Assembly (NCBI GenBank): GCA_020881915.1
Contig: JAJFPB010000004.1
Span: 2,542,001 to 2,606,000, forward strand
Origin: Paramyrothecium sp. XJ0827
Taxonomy: Eukaryota > Ascomycota > Sordariomycetes > Hypocreales > Stachybotryaceae
Reading direction: 5' to 3'
Length of the DNA: 64,000 nt
The notes under the pieces were generated by a model. It did not search any database, was not told where the DNA came from, and worked only from the letters and a program-made list of their open reading frames with translations. The translations under genes and the position numbers were made by a program. Shown here piece after piece: positions 60,725-64,000 of the stretch. How positions within the stretch are numbered: the stretch's first letter is position 1; each line of letters begins with the position of its first letter.

Positions 60725-61694
60725 GTTGCCGTGATCAATAAATATTGTTTTGACGTCGTTCCCAACCCTTTTGTGTCGGCTGGCTATGGAGTTGTGTTCC
60801 AGTTCAGCTGCCTCGAATCGCCCATGGACAGGAGATGGCTCTTTCCCTGCATTAAATAGGAGCGAGATTCCGGAATGATTTAGTTCGTTACTCAAAGTTT
60901 CAAGTGCAAGAGCATGGTCTCAGGACGCAGTCATTTGTATGTTTGATGGCGCGGCTCGCATCGGATGTCTCCGTCCTTCTCACTTAGTAGATCGCGTCTT
61001 TAACAGCATTACTCTCGATCGCTGACTCCATTGCTTTCTAGTAGAGATGAATGTAAGGTTTTCTCCGATTTACACTTTACAGCGGTTCTTTAGTCGTTTT
61101 AAGATGGACTCATCGATCGCGCGTAGTATCCGTACCAGTGTAACCAGGCCTGTTTGTGGGAAGACGAACGCACCCGTAACACCCACGAGGACCTAACCTT
61201 CAGGCTCCTCAAGCTGCCGTGGAAGGCGGCTGTATTCTATTTACTTTCAGCTCAAGAAAGCTGTACGCCGAGGGCTCGTCTTTCGCGAGAGTTATCGGTT
61301 CTTTCTTGAACCGTCCAAGCGTTGGGAAATCAGTACACCGCTGAACGATGGTGGCTCATGGTAGGATGATCGTGCTCCGATTTTTGTCGTTCAAGTAGAG
61401 CGTTGCAATTCCATACCAGAGAAACTTCGAGATATATATCCGCTGCCAACGGTCATGTTTTGGTCCACGCCGGCATGCATGGGCTGAGGTTCGCATCCCA
61501 GTGCAATTTTTGTGGTGACCGAGCATTCAAGATTGGGAACCTAAACAGATGCGCTTCTTATCGATAAGACCGCCCCACTACGCAGGACGACGTGCATGCT
61601 CATACAATCTGCTAAGCGTTCACTACCGCATCTGCATTTCAAATCACGATTTCTTTGCCTCTGCAAACCACACCTCAGAGGGCATCGCATCGTC
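60725..61694. other. Intergenic between 5S gene and DIS3
   Basis: About 970 bp that must include the DIS3 promoter. No clear TATA box or second RNA gene is seen. Confidence 0.55.
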
Positions 61695-64000
61695 ATGACG
61701 AGTCTTAAAAGATCACACGAGCTCGGCTCCAATGCCTCAAACATCTCCAGCAAGGTCTATGTTCGATCCACACGGAGTGGCAAGGTGCAGAAAATTGTTC
61801 GCGAAGTTTACTTGAGATCCGATATTCCCTGCTCTTCGAAACTATGCACGGCGTGTTTGGAGAATGCCCCCCGGAATGCTGCTCAGGAAGGTATGTTTTG
61901 CCTGGTATCATGACTTGACATCCTTCATGAAGCTGACGGCGAGGATAGTCCAACCCTTCGTGCTCTCCGAGAGCCCAGCGGGCACCAAGGCCTTCCCCCA
62001 AGGTCATTACCTAGTCCCGGATACTAATGCTCTGCTCAATGCAATGGATCTCTTTGAGCAAAGTTCTTCATTCTATGACGTGATTATTCTGCAGACGGTT
62101 CTAGAGGAGCTCCGCAACCGCTCCCTTCCGCTCTACAACCGCCTACTCGGCTTGACAAAGAGTGAAGACAAGCGCTTCTACGTCTTCTTCAACGACTTCC
62201 GCTTGGAGACGTACGTCCACCGCGAGGCCAGCGAGAGTGTCAACGATCGCAATGACAGGGCCGTGCGCCTCGCCGTGAAATGGTATGGCGAACATCTCGC
62301 TCAGACAAAGGCTAAGAAAATACCGGCTGTTGTCATGCTCAGCGACGACCGGGACAACCTCCGCCGTGCGAGAGAAGATGGTCTACAGGTGTCATCACTG
62401 AAGGACTATGTCAGTGGGCTCGAAGATGGTGACAGGCTGCTCGACATGGTGGCCGAGGCCCAGAGCCATGACAGCTTCAAGAAGCCAACACAGTCATTCT
62501 ATCCAGAGCACTACACGCTGTCGCGAATGATGACGGGCGTCAAGGCCGGCTTGATGCACCAGGGCATCTTCAATGTATCACCGTACAATTACTTGGAAGG
62601 ATCTATTAAAGTACCTGCCTTCCCGAAGCCCTTGCTCGTCATTGGTCGCGAGAACATCAACCGATCGATCGACGGAGACGTTGTTGTAGTGGAGGTTCTC
62701 CCTCAGGACCAGTGGAAGACACCGTCGACAAAGGTTATCGAGGAAGAGACCATCACGAAGAATGAAAATGCGGATGCCGAGGAGGATTCGGATCTAGTAA
62801 CCGCGAAAGAGCAGAGAGCACTGCAGGAAGAGGTTCGCAAGACCCACAAGAGCTCATCAGAAGGGCATGCACAGCCCACTGCAAGAGTGGTGGGCGTGAT
62901 CAAACGCAACTGGCGCCAGTACGTCGGCCACATCGACCCTTCTTCGGCTAGCAAGTCCTCGACCCAAGGCCGCAAGCAAGATAACGTTTTCCTCATTCCC
63001 ATGGACAAGAAGATTCCCAAAATCCGTCTCCGCAGTCGACAAGTAGCAGAGTTGATGGGAAAGCGACTGCTTGTTACAATTGACGCATGGGAGAGGGATT
63101 CAAGACATCCCGTGGGTCACTTTGTTAGGTCTCTTGGTGAGCTGGAGACCAAGGCCGCCGAGACTGAGGCGCTACTACTTGAATGGGACGTCCAGTATCG
63201 ACCTTTCCCGAAGACTGTCCTTGATTGTCTGCCTAAAGAGGGACATGATTGGAGGGTACCAACCAGCACCGACGACCCTGGCTGGAGAGACCGAGAGGAC
63301 CTCCGTGGTCTCCTCATCTGCAGTATAGATCCTATAGGCTGCCAGGACATTGACGACGCCCTTCATGCCCGGAAGCTGCCGAACGGCAATTTCGAAGTTG
63401 GCGTACACATTGCCGATGTTTCGCATTTTGTCAAGCCAGCCAACGCCATGGACACGGAGGCCAGCATTCGAGGCACGACCGTCTATCTCGTCGACAAGCG
63501 CATTGACATGCTGCCGATGCTTCTGGGAACTGACCTTTGCTCTCTGAAGCCGTACGTGGAACGATTTGCGTTCTCCGTTCTCTGGGAGCTCAATGACAAT
63601 GCCGACATCGTCAATGTCCGTTTCACCAAGTCGGTCATCAAGTCGCGCGAGGCTTTCAGTTATGAGCAAGCGCAGCTCCGGATCGACGACGAGTCTCAGC
63701 AAGATGACCTGACCAACGGCATGCGGACCCTTCTCATGCTGTCCAAGAAGCTGAAGCAGAAGCGCATGGACGCCGGTGCCTTGAGCTTGTCGTCGCCCGA
63801 GGTCAAGGTGCAGATGGAGTCGGAAACATCTGACCCCATCGACGTCAAGACGAAGCAGCTCCTCGACACAAACTCATTGGTCGAGGAGTTCATGTTGTTC
63901 GCGAATATCAGTGTTGCTGCCAAGATCTACGAAGCATTCCCGCAAACGGCCATCCTGCGTCGGCACGGTGCTCCTCCCAAGACGAACTTTGAGGAACTCT
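61695..64000 (+). CDS. DIS3: Exosome catalytic subunit Dis3/Rrp44, 3' end beyond window
   Basis: Exo- and endoribonuclease of the RNA exosome, acting in nucleus and cytoplasm. Exon 1 is 61695-61890; after a 58 bp intron exon 2 runs off the right edge, giving about 749 visible residues. The N-terminus has the CR3 cysteines Cys46, Cys51 and Cys54 (PCSSKLCTAC). The PIN endonuclease domain follows, with its key acidic residue at Asp90 in LVPDTNALLNAMDLF and the motif LEELRNRSLPLYNRL. Cold-shock-like domains lie at about 235-480. The RNB exonuclease domain shows SIDPIGCQDIDDALH with Asp526, Asp532, Asp534 and Asp535 in the same spacing as the yeast active site. Both catalytic centres therefore look intact. 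The remaining RNB part and the S1 domain lie outside the window. Confidence 0.97.

Noticed and set aside
1..64000. CRISPR arrays, bacterial operons, phage or plasmid features
   Set aside because: The sequence is spliced fungal nuclear DNA; no regularly spaced repeats or prokaryotic gene organisation were seen.

Overview
The window is nuclear DNA of a filamentous ascomycete, most likely a Sordariomycete. The reasons are short introns (about 50-130 bp) with GTRNGT donors and YAG acceptors, a fungal-type gene set (Zn2Cys6 regulator, PEX5, RPF2, Rsc7, Dpb4, Dis3, a GPI-anchored wall protein), pyrimidine tracts in front of genes, and a lone dispersed 5S rRNA gene. No species is claimed. I saw no organellar, plasmid, viral, CRISPR or intact transposon sequence.

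Layout. 1-1541 holds a bHLH transcription factor (minus strand, cut by the left edge). 1542-13393 has no supported gene. 13394-15435 is PEX5, the peroxisomal import receptor, divergent from RPF2 (16035-17049), a 60S ribosome assembly factor; a G-rich minisatellite lies in their shared promoter. 17212-18354 is a CipB-like medium-chain oxidoreductase, convergent with RPF2, followed by an AT-rich island. 19785-21477 is a Zn2Cys6 regulator. 24628-25869 is cystathionine gamma-lyase. 26174-27795 is an F-box protein. 28502-29119 is a three-exon small membrane protein that only becomes visible after splicing. 32719-33421 is a GPI-anchored cysteine-rich protein. 33422-45061 is gene-poor, with one doubtful cysteine-rich candidate at 42.2-42.75 kb. 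45062-45853 is a single-pass membrane protein. 47381-48623 is DPB4. 50702-53087 is RSC7/NPL6. 60593-60711 is the 5S rRNA gene. 61695-64000 is the exosome nuclease DIS3/RRP44, cut by the right edge.

The genes do not form a cluster with one task. Most are housekeeping functions: peroxisome import, ribosome assembly, sulfur amino acid metabolism, replication, chromatin remodelling and RNA decay. They sit in short gene-dense groups separated by gene-free blocks of about 8.6 to 12 kb. I found no convincing new multi-gene system. The most useful non-obvious results are the hidden three-exon gene, the 5S rRNA gene, the G-rich repeat in the PEX5/RPF2 promoter, an orphan TATA promoter near 22.5 kb, and the cysteine-rich candidate near 42.4 kb. 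All introns were placed by eye from splice signals and reading phase.
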